DNA of 64,000 nt from JANWXR01 sp964608265 (GCA_964608265.1 CAZSNP010000002.1:1-64000), one strand, 5' to 3'. Positions 30,486 to 39,646 are shown, counted from the first letter of the stretch. A program made the numbers and translations. The notes: a model not told the origin generated them from the letters alone.

Positions 30486-33479
30486 ATGCCCACCACCACC
30501 GACCTGCTCCGCCGCCGGCGATTGCGCCGGTACAACGCTCAACGCGGCATGCAGCGCACCCTGCGCGTGCTCGCCACGCTGGCGCTGGGCGGGGTGATGG
30601 CGGCGGCCCTGCTCGTCGTCGGCGTGGGGGCGGCGCTCGGCGCGGCCTACGCCTACTTCACCCGCGACCTGCCCGGCGCCGAGGCCCTGCGCGCCGCCCT
30701 CAGCCCCGACAACCCGGAGTTCTTCCAGACCACCCGCCTGTACGACCGCACCGGGCAGAAGCTGCTGCTCGAGGTCATTGACCCGCGCGGCGGCGACCGG
30801 CAATACGTCGCCTACAACGCCCTCGCGCCCGAGATCATCAGCGCGACGGTGGCGCTCGAGGACAAGACCTTCTTCACCAACCCCGGTTACGACCTGCTGG
30901 GCATGACGCGCGCCCTCATCTCGAACGTGCGCGGCGAGCCGATCCAGGGCGGCAGTTCGATCACGCAGCAACTGGTGAAGAACACCCTCATCCCGCTGGA
31001 GCAGCGGGCCGAGCGGAGCATCGAGCGCAAGATCCGCGAAGTCGTCATCGCCGCCGAGATCCGCAACACCTATTCACCGCAACAGGTGCTGGAGTGGTAT
31101 CTCAACACCAACTTCTACGGCAATCTCGCTTACGGCATCGACGCGGCGGCGCTGGTGTACTTCGACAAACATGCCTCGAACTTGAGCCTGGCCGAAGCGG
31201 CCCTGCTCGCCGCCATCCCGCAGAACCCGGGCCTCAACCCCGCCGATGATTTCGCTGAAGCGAAGAAGCGGCAGGAAGTCGTGCTCGAGGTGATGGCGCG
31301 CGAGGGCTTCATCACGCCGGCGCAGGCCGCCGAGGCCAGGGCGCAACCGCTGGCCATTCAGCCGCCGGTGAAGCGCTTCGATGTGCAGGCCCCGCACTTC
31401 AGCGTGTACGCGCGCAAACAGGCAATCGAGATTTTGAACCGCGCCGGTTACGACGGGGAGGATCTGGTCAATCGCGGCGGGCTGACCATTGTCACCTCGC
31501 TCGACCTCGGTCTGCAACATCAGGCCGAGTGCGTGGCGCGCACGCAGGTGGCGCGGCTCAGCGGCGCTCCCGCCGATACCGTCATCCCGGCGGAAGGCGG
31601 CGCAGCGTGTACGGCGGCGGCGCTGCTCCCGCCCAGCCGCGACGCCGCGCAGAATCGCAACGTCACCAACGCCGCCCTCGTCGTCCTCCATCCCCAGACC
31701 GGCGAGATTCTGGCGCTGCTGGGGTCGGTGGATTATTGGAACGCCGGCCTCTCGGGCAATTTCAACATCGCGGTGGATGGGCTGCGCCAGCCGGGGTCGT
31801 CGTTCAAGCCGTTCACTTACCTCGAGGCCTTCCGGCAGGGCTTCTCGCCGGCCTCGATGGTGCTCGATGTGCGCGCGCAGTTCCCGACCGCAACCGGCGA
31901 GCCGTATGAGCCGCGCAATTACGATGAGAAGTTCCACGGCCCGGTGAGCATGCGGCAGGCGCTGGCGCGCAGCTACAACATCCCGGCGGTGGAGACGATG
32001 AACCGCGTCGGCGTGGACAACGTGTTGCGGCGCGCCCATCTGCTCGGCATCAGCACGCTGGAGACGGGCAACTTCGGCCTGGCGCTGTCGCTCGGCGGCG
32101 GCGAGGTGACGCTGCTGGATTTGACTTACGCGTATAGCGTGTTTGCGAACATGGGGGCGATGGCAGGCGTCGAAGTGGCGCCGGATCAGCTTCGCCCCGG
32201 CTTCCGGCAGCTCGACCCGGTGAGCGTGCTCAGGATCATTGACCGCAACGGCGTGCCGCTGTATGAGCACCAACCGAGGACCCAACCTATCCTGAGTCCG
32301 GAGCTGGCGTACCTCATCAACGATGTGCTGTCGGATAACGTCTCGCGCGCGCCGGCTTTCGGCAGCAACAGCCCGCTCGTCATCGAGGGCCGCACGGCGG
32401 CGGCCAAGACCGGCACGACCAACGACTTCCGCGACAACTGGACGATAGGCTATGTGCCGCAACTGGCGGTGGGCGTGTGGGTCGGCAACGCCGACAACTC
32501 CGAGATGCAGGGCGTGAGCGGGCTGACCGGGGCGGCGCCCATCTGGCAGGCGGTGATGACGTATGCTGCGCGCGACCTGCCCGCCGAGCCGTGGCCGGTG
32601 CCGGCGGGCCTGGTGCGTGTGCGGGTGTGCGTGCCCTCCGGCCTGCTGCCTACCGAGCTGTGCCCCGAGACGCGCGAGGACTACTTCATCCGGGGCAGCG
32701 AGCCGACCGCGCCGGACAACATGTGGCAGGCCCTCACCCTCAACCGCGAGACCGGCAAGCGCGCCACGGCCTGCACCGCCCCCGAGTTGCGCGAGGAGCG
32801 AGTCTTTCAAGTGTTGCCGCCCGAGGCCGCCGAATGGGCGCAGACCGCGCGCGTGCCGCAGCCCCCGACCGAGTACGACCCCATCGGCGCGGAGTGTTTG
32901 CCCTCGGGCAACCTCGCCCTGCAAAACCCGCTGCCCTTCGCCTACATCCGGGGCCGCCTCGAAATCACCGGCACGGTCAAGGCCGACAACTTCTCCTTCT
33001 TCCGGCTGCAATATGGCAAAGGCCTCAACCCGACCGAGTTCTTCAAAATCGAAGGTGACCGCTTCGAGCAAATGGAAAACGGTTGGTTGCAATTCTGGGA
33101 CACCGCCGGCCTCGACGGCCTGTACACCCTGCAACTGTTGGTCGTGAAGCAGGATCAGTCGTTCGAGACCGTTGCGTTTCCGGTGACGGTGGACAACACG
33201 CCGCCGGTTCTGTCGCTGCTCGCGCCGGCGCCCAATCAGGCATATGCCGCCCGCGACGAGGCCATCGTCATTCAGCCCCAGGTGCAGGATAACCTCGCGC
33301 TGGCGCGAGTGGAGTTTTACGTGGATACTGTGCTGGCCGCAACGGTGACCACGCCACCGTACTCCACCCGCATCAGCCTGCTCGGGCTGGCGCGCGGGGG
33401 CCACACGATCGCGGTGCGCGCCTACGACGCCGCCGGCAATTCTGCCGAAACCGCTCCGATCACGGTGACGGTGAAGTGA
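30486..33479 (+). CDS. Bifunctional penicillin-binding protein (PBP1A/1C type)
   Basis: 997 residues. A cytoplasmic Arg-rich tail and one TM helix (ALGGVMAAALLVVGVGAALG) precede the glycosyltransferase domain, with catalytic E125 in ALEDKTFF and GGSSITQQLVKN. The transpeptidase has S438-S-F-K441 (GSSFKPF), S496-Y-N498 (SYNIPA) and K641-T-G (AAKTGTTND). A C-terminal Ig-like module (TPPVLSLLAPAPN, AVRAYDAAGNSAETAPI) probably binds the wall. It polymerises and cross-links peptidoglycan. The -10 box TACACT lies 16 nt upstream of the ATG. Confidence 0.95.
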   Translation: MPTTTDLLRRRRLRRYNAQRGMQRTLRVLATLALGGVMAAALLVVGVGAALGAAYAYFTRDLPGAEALRAALSPDNPEFFQTTRLYDRTGQKLLLEVIDPRGGDRQYVAYNALAPEIISATVALEDKTFFTNPGYDLLGMTRALISNVRGEPIQGGSSITQQLVKNTLIPLEQRAERSIERKIREVVIAAEIRNTYSPQQVLEWYLNTNFYGNLAYGIDAAALVYFDKHASNLSLAEAALLAAIPQNPGLNPADDFAEAKKRQEVVLEVMAREGFITPAQAAEARAQPLAIQPPVKRFDVQAPHFSVYARKQAIEILNRAGYDGEDLVNRGGLTIVTSLDLGLQHQAECVARTQVARLSGAPADTVIPAEGGAACTAAALLPPSRDAAQNRNVTNAALVVLHPQTGEILALLGSVDYWNAGLSGNFNIAVDGLRQPGSSFKPFTYLEAFRQGFSPASMVLDVRAQFPTATGEPYEPRNYDEKFHGPVSMRQALARSYNIPAVETMNRVGVDNVLRRAHLLGISTLETGNFGLALSLGGGEVTLLDLTYAYSVFANMGAMAGVEVAPDQLRPGFRQLDPVSVLRIIDRNGVPLYEHQPRTQPILSPELAYLINDVLSDNVSRAPAFGSNSPLVIEGRTAAAKTGTTNDFRDNWTIGYVPQLAVGVWVGNADNSEMQGVSGLTGAAPIWQAVMTYAARDLPAEPWPVPAGLVRVRVCVPSGLLPTELCPETREDYFIRGSEPTAPDNMWQALTLNRETGKRATACTAPELREERVFQVLPPEAAEWAQTARVPQPPTEYDPIGAECLPSGNLALQNPLPFAYIRGRLEITGTVKADNFSFFRLQYGKGLNPTEFFKIEGDRFEQMENGWLQFWDTAGLDGLYTLQLLVVKQDQSFETVAFPVTVDNTPPVLSLLAPAPNQAYAARDEAIVIQPQVQDNLALARVEFYVDTVLAATVTTPPYSTRISLLGLARGGHTIAVRAYDAAGNSAETAPITVTVK

Positions 33480-33512
33480 TATGATTGCGCCGATCACAGG
33501 GGTCACCGCACC

Positions 33513-34205
33513 ATGATGAACTCGCACGGCTCCATCACCGCCGCCCTCCGCACCATTCAGCAGGCCGGGCAAAAGATTGAGTTGCTCAATCTGTACAAAG
33601 GCGTCCCCATCGTGTACGGCGCGACCGTGCAAAAGCTCAACGTCGAACGGGTCGTGCTGCACATCCCCACCCACGAAATCGTCTGCCTCACCCTCGAGCG
33701 CAGCACGATTCTGCTCAATCACATTCTGGAGGAAGCCGTCAGCGCCGATGTCGTCGAGTTGGATTTGGCGACCGGCGAGGTGACGCTCGGCAATTTGCGC
33801 TATGCCAGCGAGAAGGTCGGCGACCGGATGGCGCTGCGCGTGCGCCCGCGCGAGACGGTCGAGGTGCGGCTGGATTGCGGCGGGCAGACCTACAACGGCC
33901 TGCTGGCCGATCTGTCGATCAACGGGCTGGGCATCAACTTCTCGCTCACCAACCCCCTCACCGCGCAGTCGCCCATCCGCCCGCGCGCGGTGGTGCAGGT
34001 AGGGCTGACTCTGCCCACCGGCGAGGCGCTGCGGCTGCCCGGCGCCGTGCGCTTCATCCGCATGGAAAGCGGCTTCAACCGGGTAGGGGTGGAGTTCGCC
34101 CAGGGCGAGCAGATGCTGACGGTGCTGCGCTACGTCCACCAGCGGCAGCAGGAAATCCTCGGCGAGCTGCGGGCCGCCTACGAAAATCGCTTGAATTTCC
34201 GCTGA
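33513..34205 (+). CDS. PilZ-domain c-di-GMP-binding protein
   Basis: 230 residues. The N-terminal half is a YcgR-like beta domain (NLYKGVPIVYGATVQKLN); the C-terminal PilZ domain carries the RxxxR segment (ALRVRPRETVEVRL) and DLSINGLGINF, matching the D/N-x-S-x-x-G motif that holds c-di-GMP. It has no effector domain, so it likely acts by protein contact on motility, secretion or polysaccharide systems. It lies 33 nt after the penicillin-binding protein gene. Confidence 0.88.
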   Translation: MMNSHGSITAALRTIQQAGQKIELLNLYKGVPIVYGATVQKLNVERVVLHIPTHEIVCLTLERSTILLNHILEEAVSADVVELDLATGEVTLGNLRYASEKVGDRMALRVRPRETVEVRLDCGGQTYNGLLADLSINGLGINFSLTNPLTAQSPIRPRAVVQVGLTLPTGEALRLPGAVRFIRMESGFNRVGVEFAQGEQMLTVLRYVHQRQQEILGELRAAYENRLNFR

Positions 34206-34249
34206 TTCCTCGCAGTTGGCACTTGTCCGCACACAGTGCCAAATAAGTC

Positions 34250-34279
34250 TTGACAACCCCCCACGAGATTTAGTAATAT
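34250..34279 (+). promoter_or_regulatory. Promoter of groES-groEL
   Basis: A perfect -35 TTGACA (34250-34255) and -10 TAATAT (34274-34279) are separated by 18 bp, immediately upstream of the CIRCE operator. Confidence 0.85.
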
Positions 34280-34287
34280 CTCGGCAC

Positions 34288-34320
34288 GAGTTAGCACTCG
34301 CCAAAATTGAGTGCTAACTC
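34288..34320 (+). promoter_or_regulatory. CIRCE operator (HrcA binding site)
   Basis: TTAGCACTC-N9-GAGTGCTAA at 34291-34317, extended by GAG/CTC to 12-bp arms. HrcA represses chaperonin genes at this sequence and releases it on heat shock. hrcA is not in the window. Confidence 0.97.
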
Positions 34321-34362
34321 ATCGTCATGTCACCCAATTCCACAGCTTTAGGAGGCACCATC

Positions 34363-34680
34363 ATGGCACTTCAACTGAAGCCCCTCGGCGACCGCGTCGT
34401 CGTGGAGCCCATCGAGCAGGAGGAGATCACCGCCGGCGGTATCGTCCTGCCCGAGACCGCGAAAGAGAAGCCGCAGCGCGGCACCGTCGTGGCCGCCGGC
34501 CCCGGCGCGCGCGACGATGAGGGCGACCGCATCGCCCTGGATGTGAAGGTCGGCGACACCGTGCTGTACGCCAAGTACGCCGGCACGGAGTTCAAAGTGG
34601 ACGGCAAGAAGCTGCTCATCCTCAAAGAGAGCGATCTGCTGGCCATCGTGGAAGGCGACGAGCCGAAGAAGAAAAAGTAA
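34363..34680 (+). CDS. groES: Co-chaperonin GroES
   Basis: 105 residues from MALQLKPLGDRVVVEP, with AGGAGG 7 nt upstream. The fold is shown by GDRVVVEPIEQEEITAGGIVLPETAKEKPQRG (mobile loop) and later KVGDTVLYAKYAGTEFKVDGKKLLILKESDLLAI. The heptameric ring caps GroEL and encloses the folding client. The lysine-rich tail (EPKKKK) is unremarkable. It is the first gene of the CIRCE-controlled operon. Confidence 0.98.
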   Translation: MALQLKPLGDRVVVEPIEQEEITAGGIVLPETAKEKPQRGTVVAAGPGARDDEGDRIALDVKVGDTVLYAKYAGTEFKVDGKKLLILKESDLLAIVEGDEPKKKK

Positions 34681-34701
34681 TTGGTTATTCCTAATAACCA
34701 A
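34681..34701 (+). promoter_or_regulatory. groES-groEL intercistronic hairpin
   Basis: A perfect 8-bp stem TTGGTTAT/ATAACCAA with a 5-nt loop. It has no T-run, so it more likely stabilises or marks the mRNA for processing than terminates it. Confidence 0.6.
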
Positions 34702-34743
34702 TCACCACTCCCGCACAATACCAACACGATAAGGAGTTTAGAA

Positions 34744-36393
34744 ATGGCTGCCAAGCAACTCGTTTTCTCTGAAGAGGCCCGCCGCAAATTGCAGCGCGGC
34801 GTGGATATTTTGGCCAATGCCGTCGCCACCACCCTCGGCCCGAAAGGCCGCAACGTGGCGCTGGATAAGAAATTCGGCGCGCCGACCGTCACCCACGACG
34901 GCGTGACCGTGGCGAAGGAAATCGAGCTGGAGGACCCGTACGAGAATATGGGCGCCCAGCTTCTGAAAGAAGCCGCCACCAAGACCAACGACATCGCCGG
35001 CGACGGCACCACCACCTCCACCGTGCTCGCCCACGCGATGGTGACCGAGGGCCTGAAGGCGCTGGCCGCCGGCTACAACCCGATGATGGTCAAGCGCGGC
35101 ATCGAGCAGGCCACCGACTCGGTGGTCGAGGCCATCCGCAAGCAAAGCCAGAAGATCGACACCAAGGAAGAGATCGGCTCCGTCGCTACCAACTCTGCCG
35201 CCGACGCCGAGATCGGCAACCTGATCGCCGACGTGATGGACAAGGTCGGCAAAGACGGCGTGATCACGGTCGAGGAAAGCAAGAGCCTGCAGTTCGAGAC
35301 CGACTTCGTCGAGGGCATGCAGTTCGACCGCGGCTACATCAGCCCCTACTTCATCACCAGCCCGGAGGCGATGGAGGCCAACATCGCCGAGCCGTACATC
35401 CTCATCCACGACAAGAAGATCAGCGCGGCCGCCGACATCGTGCCCATCCTCGAGAAGCTGGTGCAGATCGGCAAGCGCGACCTCGTCATCATCGCCGAGG
35501 ACGTGGACGGCGAGGCGCTGGCCACCCTGGTGCTCAACAAGCTGCGCGGCATGCTGAACGTGCTGGCCGTCAAGGCCCCCGGCTTCGGCGACCGCCGCAA
35601 GGCGATGCTGCAAGACATCGCCACCCTCACCGGCGGCACCGTCATCACCGATGAGTTGGGCAAGAAGCTCGAGTCCACCACCATCGCCGACCTGGGCCGC
35701 GCGAAGAAAGTGGTCTCCACGAAAGATGACACCACCATCGTGGACGGCGCCGGCGCGCAGAAGGCGATCAGGGGCCGCATCGAGGAGATCAAGGTCGAGA
35801 TCGAGAAAACCACCAGCGACTACGACAAAGAGAAGCTGCAGGAGCGGCTGGCCAAGCTCTCCGGCGGCGTGGCCGTCATCCGCGTCGGCGCGGCGACCGA
35901 GACCGAGTTGAAAGAGAAGAAGCACCGCGTCGAGGACGCGCTCTCGGCGGCCCGCGCGGCGGTCGAGGAAGGCATCGTGCCCGGCGGCGAGATCTCGCTC
36001 ATCAACAGCATGCCGTCGCTGGAGAAGATGAAGGACGAGGACGCCGATGTGCAGGTCGGCATCAACATCGTGCGCAAGGCGCTCGAAGCCCCCATTCGCC
36101 GGCTGGCGGCCAACGCCGGGCAGGACGGCTCGGTCATCATTGACGGCGTGCGCCGCGCCGCCAAGGACGGCAAGAACAAGAACATCGGCTACAACGTGCT
36201 GACCGCCGAATATGTGGATATGATCAAGGCCGGCGTCATCGACCCGGTGAAGGTCGTGCGCGGGGCGCTGGAGAACGCCGCCTCCATCGCCAGCATGATC
36301 CTGACCACCGACGCGCTGATCACCGACGCTCCCGAAAAGGAGAAGGCCCCCGCCATGCCTCCGGGCGGCGGCGGCATGGGCGGCGACTTCTAA
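34744..36393 (+). CDS. groEL: Chaperonin GroEL
   Basis: 549 residues from MAAKQLVFSEEARRKLQRG, preceded by AAGGAG. Contains the ATP-binding GDGTTTSTVLAHAM and ends in the Gly/Met-rich tail MPPGGGGMGGDF. The double heptameric ring folds client proteins in an ATP-driven cycle with GroES. The gene follows groES by 63 nt and shares its CIRCE/HrcA control. Length and motifs are fully normal. Confidence 0.99.
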   Translation: MAAKQLVFSEEARRKLQRGVDILANAVATTLGPKGRNVALDKKFGAPTVTHDGVTVAKEIELEDPYENMGAQLLKEAATKTNDIAGDGTTTSTVLAHAMVTEGLKALAAGYNPMMVKRGIEQATDSVVEAIRKQSQKIDTKEEIGSVATNSAADAEIGNLIADVMDKVGKDGVITVEESKSLQFETDFVEGMQFDRGYISPYFITSPEAMEANIAEPYILIHDKKISAAADIVPILEKLVQIGKRDLVIIAEDVDGEALATLVLNKLRGMLNVLAVKAPGFGDRRKAMLQDIATLTGGTVITDELGKKLESTTIADLGRAKKVVSTKDDTTIVDGAGAQKAIRGRIEEIKVEIEKTTSDYDKEKLQERLAKLSGGVAVIRVGAATETELKEKKHRVEDALSAARAAVEEGIVPGGEISLINSMPSLEKMKDEDADVQVGINIVRKALEAPIRRLAANAGQDGSVIIDGVRRAAKDGKNKNIGYNVLTAEYVDMIKAGVIDPVKVVRGALENAASIASMILTTDALITDAPEKEKAPAMPPGGGGMGGDF

Positions 36394-36452
36394 GTCACCG
36401 GCCATCGGGAGACGACCTACCGGATCGTCTCGACGCGAGACCCTCTCAAGGA

Positions 36453-36490
36453 AAAACGGCTCCTCGTCCCGAGGGGCCGTTTTGTTTTGA
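36453..36490 (+). terminator. Terminator after groEL
   Basis: A 13-bp stem (AAAACGGC... with ...GCCGTTTT, one G-U pair) followed by TTTTGTTTTG. An extra GAGACGA/TCGTCTC hairpin lies just upstream. Confidence 0.9.
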
Positions 36491-36491
36491 G

Positions 36492-36545
36492 GACACCGCA
36501 TAACGCCAGGCCGCAAAGGGGCCGGGACGCAAAGTGCGGCCTCGT
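36492..36545. repeat. Copy of the ACGCAAAG-type spacer repeat
   Basis: AACGCCAGGCCGCAAAG and GGACGCAAAG motifs resemble the repeats at 9783-9864 and 38574-38653. No coding capacity. Confidence 0.45.
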
Positions 36546-36645
36546 TGCGCCCCGGCGCTTCATTCCGTCAGCTTGCCGCCAGCAACTCAGCGATTGAGAG
36601 GCGCGTAATAGCGTGTGACAGTCAAGTCAAAAGGAGATTACGACC

Positions 36646-36840
36646 ATGACGGCTCAACTGAGCAAACTCCGCACCTCGAACAGCAACCGGATGATCGGCG
36701 GCGTGTGCGGCGGGCTGGAGGAATTCACCGGCATCAACGCGTGGTGGTTCCGCCTGTTTTTCCTGCTCACCGCCATCCCCGGCGGCATCCCCGGTGTCAC
36801 GCTGTACATCCTGGCGTGGATCATCATGCCCAAGGCCTGA
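36646..36840 (+). CDS. PspC-domain membrane protein
   Basis: 64 residues behind an AAGGAG site. RMIGGVCGGLEEFTGINAWW is the PspC core: a basic amphipathic start, the GGVCGGL motif and one TM pair (RLFFLLTAIPGGIPGVTLYI, then LAWIIMPKA). PspC senses envelope stress in phage-shock systems, although PspA and PspB are not adjacent here. The pair with the convergent small membrane gene is separated by a 17-bp palindrome. Confidence 0.85.
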   Translation: MTAQLSKLRTSNSNRMIGGVCGGLEEFTGINAWWFRLFFLLTAIPGGIPGVTLYILAWIIMPKA

Positions 36841-36849
36841 CAGGGCGCA

Positions 36850-36901
36850 AGGGTGACGGGGTGACAATGAGTTGCGTTTCACCTTGTCACCCCGTCACCC
36901 T
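36850..36901. terminator. Palindrome between convergent genes
   Basis: Perfect 17-bp arms (36850-36866 with 36885-36901) of AGGGTGACGGGGTGACA and an 18-nt loop. GTGACGGGGTGAC is a spacer-repeat type. It can act as a bidirectional barrier, although no T-run is present. Confidence 0.55.
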
Positions 36902-36907
36902 GTCACG

Positions 36908-37105
36908 TTATCCGACCCCCAGCGCTGTCGCGATCTGCCCCCAGTTCGCCAGCACCCAAATCCCCAGCACCAGCCCGCCGATCACCGCGCAGCCGCAGGC
37001 GAAGATGCGGGCGGTGAACTTGAGCATGCGCTGCACGATCCCCCACACAATGGCCAGCACAATGATGGCGATGGTGACGGTGAAGTAGTCGAGGTTTTCG
37101 AACAT
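36908..37105 (-). CDS. Small membrane protein
   Basis: 65 residues from MFENLDYFTVTIAIIV, with AAGGAG 8 nt upstream. Two TM helices (VTIAIIVLAIVWGIVQRML and GCAVIGGLVLGIWVLANWG) with a basic loop. No family recognised. Confidence 0.6.
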   Translation of the reverse strand: MFENLDYFTVTIAIIVLAIVWGIVQRMLKFTARIFACGCAVIGGLVLGIWVLANWGQIATALGVG

Positions 37106-37200
37106 CGGCGTCACTCCTTTGTGAGGATTATAGTGGAGGGTCGTCAACGAATGGAAACGGAGCGCCGTTCTCAGCCAGGCGTTCGGCAGTTGCCTGGATT

Positions 37201-37302
37201 TCGCCCTCACCCCCAACCCCTCTCCCGCTGGGAGAGGGGAGTGGCCTCGGAGTATCCAGGCGCGTCTCCCTCTCCCGGAGGGAGAGGGCCGGGGTGAGGG
37301 CG
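37201..37302. repeat. 102-bp palindromic spacer element
   Basis: Imperfect inverted repeat: the left arm TCGCCCTCACCCC is matched by GGGGTGAGGGCGA at the right, and a CTCTCCCGCTGGGAGAG hairpin lies inside the left arm. The same wording recurs at 6143-6182 and 53708-53833. Confidence 0.75.
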
Positions 37303-37379
37303 AGCCGTACTCGCTCAACCGCGTGCCTCGCGCGAATAAACGAATGGGCAATGTGCCGAGGCGCTCATCCATTGCTCCG

Positions 37380-38561
37380 TTACACATTCGTTGGCAAGTG
37401 TGCGTGCTCGCGCACCAACCCCCACACCATCAGCAAGACGATGACGTTGAGGGCCGCAGCCACGCCCATCGCCCACGCAAAGCCTACGCTTGCCAGCGCG
37501 CCCCCGAGGAGCGCCCCGCCCATGCGGCCAATCAATTGCAGCGTCACCGCCGAACTGATGGCGGTGCTGCGCGCCTCGGGGATCAGCTCGCTCACCATCG
37601 GGATGGTCGAGACGATCATCGTCTCGAAACACAGGTAGACCAAAAACACTCCGGCCAACGCCAGCGGCAGGCTGGCCCCGAGCACGGGCAGCAACAGGTA
37701 GGCCGCTGCGCTCAGCGCCGTCGCGCCCAGCACCATCCGCCGTTTGCCCACCCGGTCGGCCAGCGTCGCCACCGCCCCCTCCCCCAACAACTCCGCTGCG
37801 CCGATGACGATGGCCGTCGCCCCCAGCTCCACCACGCGCAGCCCGAAGCTTCCCTCCATCCAGTGGCCGTAGCTCACGCTCAAAATCTCGTTCGCCAGCC
37901 CGGCCAGCGCGCCCATGCTGAGCGCGGCGATGAGGTGGGGCCTGAGCAACGCGCGCAGGTTCCCTTTTTCAATGGGTGAGGGATTAGGGGTGAGGGCCGG
38001 CGCCGAAGGGATGGCCCAGCCGATGCCGAAGGCGGCCAGCACGCCGAGGCCGGCCAGCGGCGCGAACGGCGCGGCCCACCCCGCGCTCCCAATCAGCAGG
38101 CCGAGCAGCGGGATGCCGATGAACGTCGCCCCGCTCCACCCGAACTCGCTGATGCCCATCACTCGCCCGCGTTGCGCGTACGGCGTCTGGTCGCCGAGGT
38201 GAGCGAGCAGGGCCGGGTCGTGCAGCAGCCTCGCCACAGCCACTCCGAACATGGCCAACGCGAATGTCCACCACGACGGCCACAGCGCCGCCGCGCCCAG
38301 CGCGAGGATGAAAACGCCCAACCCGAGCAGCATCGAGGTGCGTCGCCCGAAACGGTCGGCCACCCTGCCGAGCAGCGGCGCGCTCAGCCCGAGGCCATTG
38401 CGCACCGAGAGCAGCACCGTCAGCGTGGCCTCATCCACCCCCAGCCCGCGACTGAACGCCGGCAGGAACGGATAGATCATCCGGTAGGCAGTGTTGAGCA
38501 GCACGCGGATGGGCGTGGTGACGAGCAGTTGCGTGGCGAGCGGACGTTGAGAGTCCGGCAT
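37380..38561 (-). CDS. MFS transporter
   Basis: 393 residues with about twelve TM helices and the loop motif GRVADRFGRRTSMLLGLG between TM2 and TM3 (G-x3-D-R-x-G-R-R), plus a second at LADRVGKRRMVLG in the C-half. Major facilitator, probably a drug or metabolite efflux carrier; substrate unknown. The cytoplasmic loop between TM6 and TM7 (about residues 188-200) contains ALTPNPSPIEKGN, encoded by a CACCCCTAATCCCTCACCC repeat like those in the spacers. No partner genes lie adjacent on the strand. Confidence 0.88.
   Translation of the reverse strand: MPDSQRPLATQLLVTTPIRVLLNTAYRMIYPFLPAFSRGLGVDEATLTVLLSVRNGLGLSAPLLGRVADRFGRRTSMLLGLGVFILALGAAALWPSWWTFALAMFGVAVARLLHDPALLAHLGDQTPYAQRGRVMGISEFGWSGATFIGIPLLGLLIGSAGWAAPFAPLAGLGVLAAFGIGWAIPSAPALTPNPSPIEKGNLRALLRPHLIAALSMGALAGLANEILSVSYGHWMEGSFGLRVVELGATAIVIGAAELLGEGAVATLADRVGKRRMVLGATALSAAAYLLLPVLGASLPLALAGVFLVYLCFETMIVSTIPMVSELIPEARSTAISSAVTLQLIGRMGGALLGGALASVGFAWAMGVAAALNVIVLLMVWGLVREHAHLPTNV
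37959..37998. repeat. Spacer-type repeat inside the MFS gene
   Basis: On the minus strand the sequence CCCTCACCCCTAATCCCTCA is close to the CCCTCACCCCCAACCCCTCT of the palindrome 660 bp away. It is in frame and encodes the TM6-TM7 loop. Confidence 0.7.
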
Positions 38562-38573
38562 GACGAGTCTTCA

Positions 38574-38653
38574 TTAACGCAAAGGCGCAAAGGAACAAAG
38601 GCGCAGGGAAAAACCTTGCTCTGCGTCTCCGCCTCTTTGCGACTTTGCGTTAA
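38574..38653. repeat. Palindrome of the AACGCAAAGGCGCAAAG family
   Basis: Arms 38574-38592 and 38635-38653 match at 18 of 19 positions in inverted orientation (TTAACGCAAAGGCGCAAAG). Lies directly upstream of the MFS start. Confidence 0.75.
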
Positions 38654-38779
38654 GCGGTTTCACGGGCGCACGAACAAGTCCGAACTATAACACGCGTGCT
38701 CGGTTTGTTCGCCAACCGGCCCCCACCTTGCAATCCGCGAACGGTGCATTAGTATTGGCGCGGTTCTGTGGAGACGCGT

Positions 38780-39643
38780 ATGCCCAAACGCCTCATCGCC
38801 GCCGTCGTCAGTTTGTTTCTCGCCACGCTTGCCTGCGCCCGCGCCGAGGTGCCCATCACCCCGGCCACGCCGCAGTTGCAGGTCGTGGAATTGATTGACA
38901 CGCCGACGCCGGGCGCCGTTCCGGCAACACCGGCGCCGACGAGCACCACCGGCGCGTATCCCGCCGCGACCGAGGCCGCGACGGAAGCCCCCTCGCCGAC
39001 CTCGGTGATTCAGTTGCCGCCGACCGAGACCCCGACCATCACCGAGACACCGGCGGCGACCGATACCGCGCCGGCGACGAACACGCCGGCCCCTGCAACG
39101 GCGACCTCACGCGCTGCCGCGACGAGCACAAGCGCGTTGAACGCGCGAACACCATCACCGACTGCGCCTTCATCGGGCGGCACGCAACTACCGTTGCGCT
39201 CGCAGCCCATCCCGGCGAACGCCACCTTCACGCAACTGCTCACGATCAGTTATTCGGGCGGCACGTTGTTCGGCGAGACGCTGAACCTGATTGACCGGCG
39301 GACGGAGACGTGGGCGAGCATTCGCGAAAGTAACGGCGTGTTTGTGCTCGACCTCGGCGCGCCGCAGAACGTGGCCGGTGTGCGCGTGTACCCGAAGAAG
39401 GACGGCAACGACCCGGTGAAGAGTGTGGTGACGCTGTTGCGGGTGGAGGTCAGCCTCGACGGCAACGATTGGGTGACGATGCTCACCGGCTCGGGCGAGT
39501 GCGGCGTGCCGCGCTGCGATACGCTGACGCCGGGGCAGTATCTTGATTTGGGCTTCACGCCGACGCAGGCGCAGTTCGTGCGGCTGGCCGGCGGTCCGAC
39601 GCGTTTTGGCTTTGCGGAGGTTTCGGTGGCGGTGGCGCCGTAA
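38780..39643 (+). CDS. Lipoprotein with Thr/Pro linker and discoidin-like domain
   Basis: 287 residues from MPKRLIAAVVSLFLATLAC (a GTG at 38768 is possible). The lipobox LATLAC anchors it. A long Thr/Pro/Ala-rich linker (about residues 30-130) is followed by a jelly-roll domain, with ISYSGGTLFGETLNLIDRR, VFVLDLGAPQNVAGVRVYP and LRVEVSLDGNDWVTML typical of F5/8 type C (discoidin) domains that bind sugars or lipids. A role in surface binding is inferred. The linker contains GCGCGTTGAACGCGCG, a 16-bp palindrome also present in the hydrolase gene at about 46806. Confidence 0.7.
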   Translation: MPKRLIAAVVSLFLATLACARAEVPITPATPQLQVVELIDTPTPGAVPATPAPTSTTGAYPAATEAATEAPSPTSVIQLPPTETPTITETPAATDTAPATNTPAPATATSRAAATSTSALNARTPSPTAPSSGGTQLPLRSQPIPANATFTQLLTISYSGGTLFGETLNLIDRRTETWASIRESNGVFVLDLGAPQNVAGVRVYPKKDGNDPVKSVVTLLRVEVSLDGNDWVTMLTGSGECGVPRCDTLTPGQYLDLGFTPTQAQFVRLAGGPTRFGFAEVSVAVAP

Positions 39644-39646
39644 AGC

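Noticed and set aside
27015..34205. A c-di-GMP operon joining HD-GYP and PilZ genes
   Set aside because: A terminator-like hairpin and a separate promoter lie before the penicillin-binding protein gene, so the two are at most functionally related.
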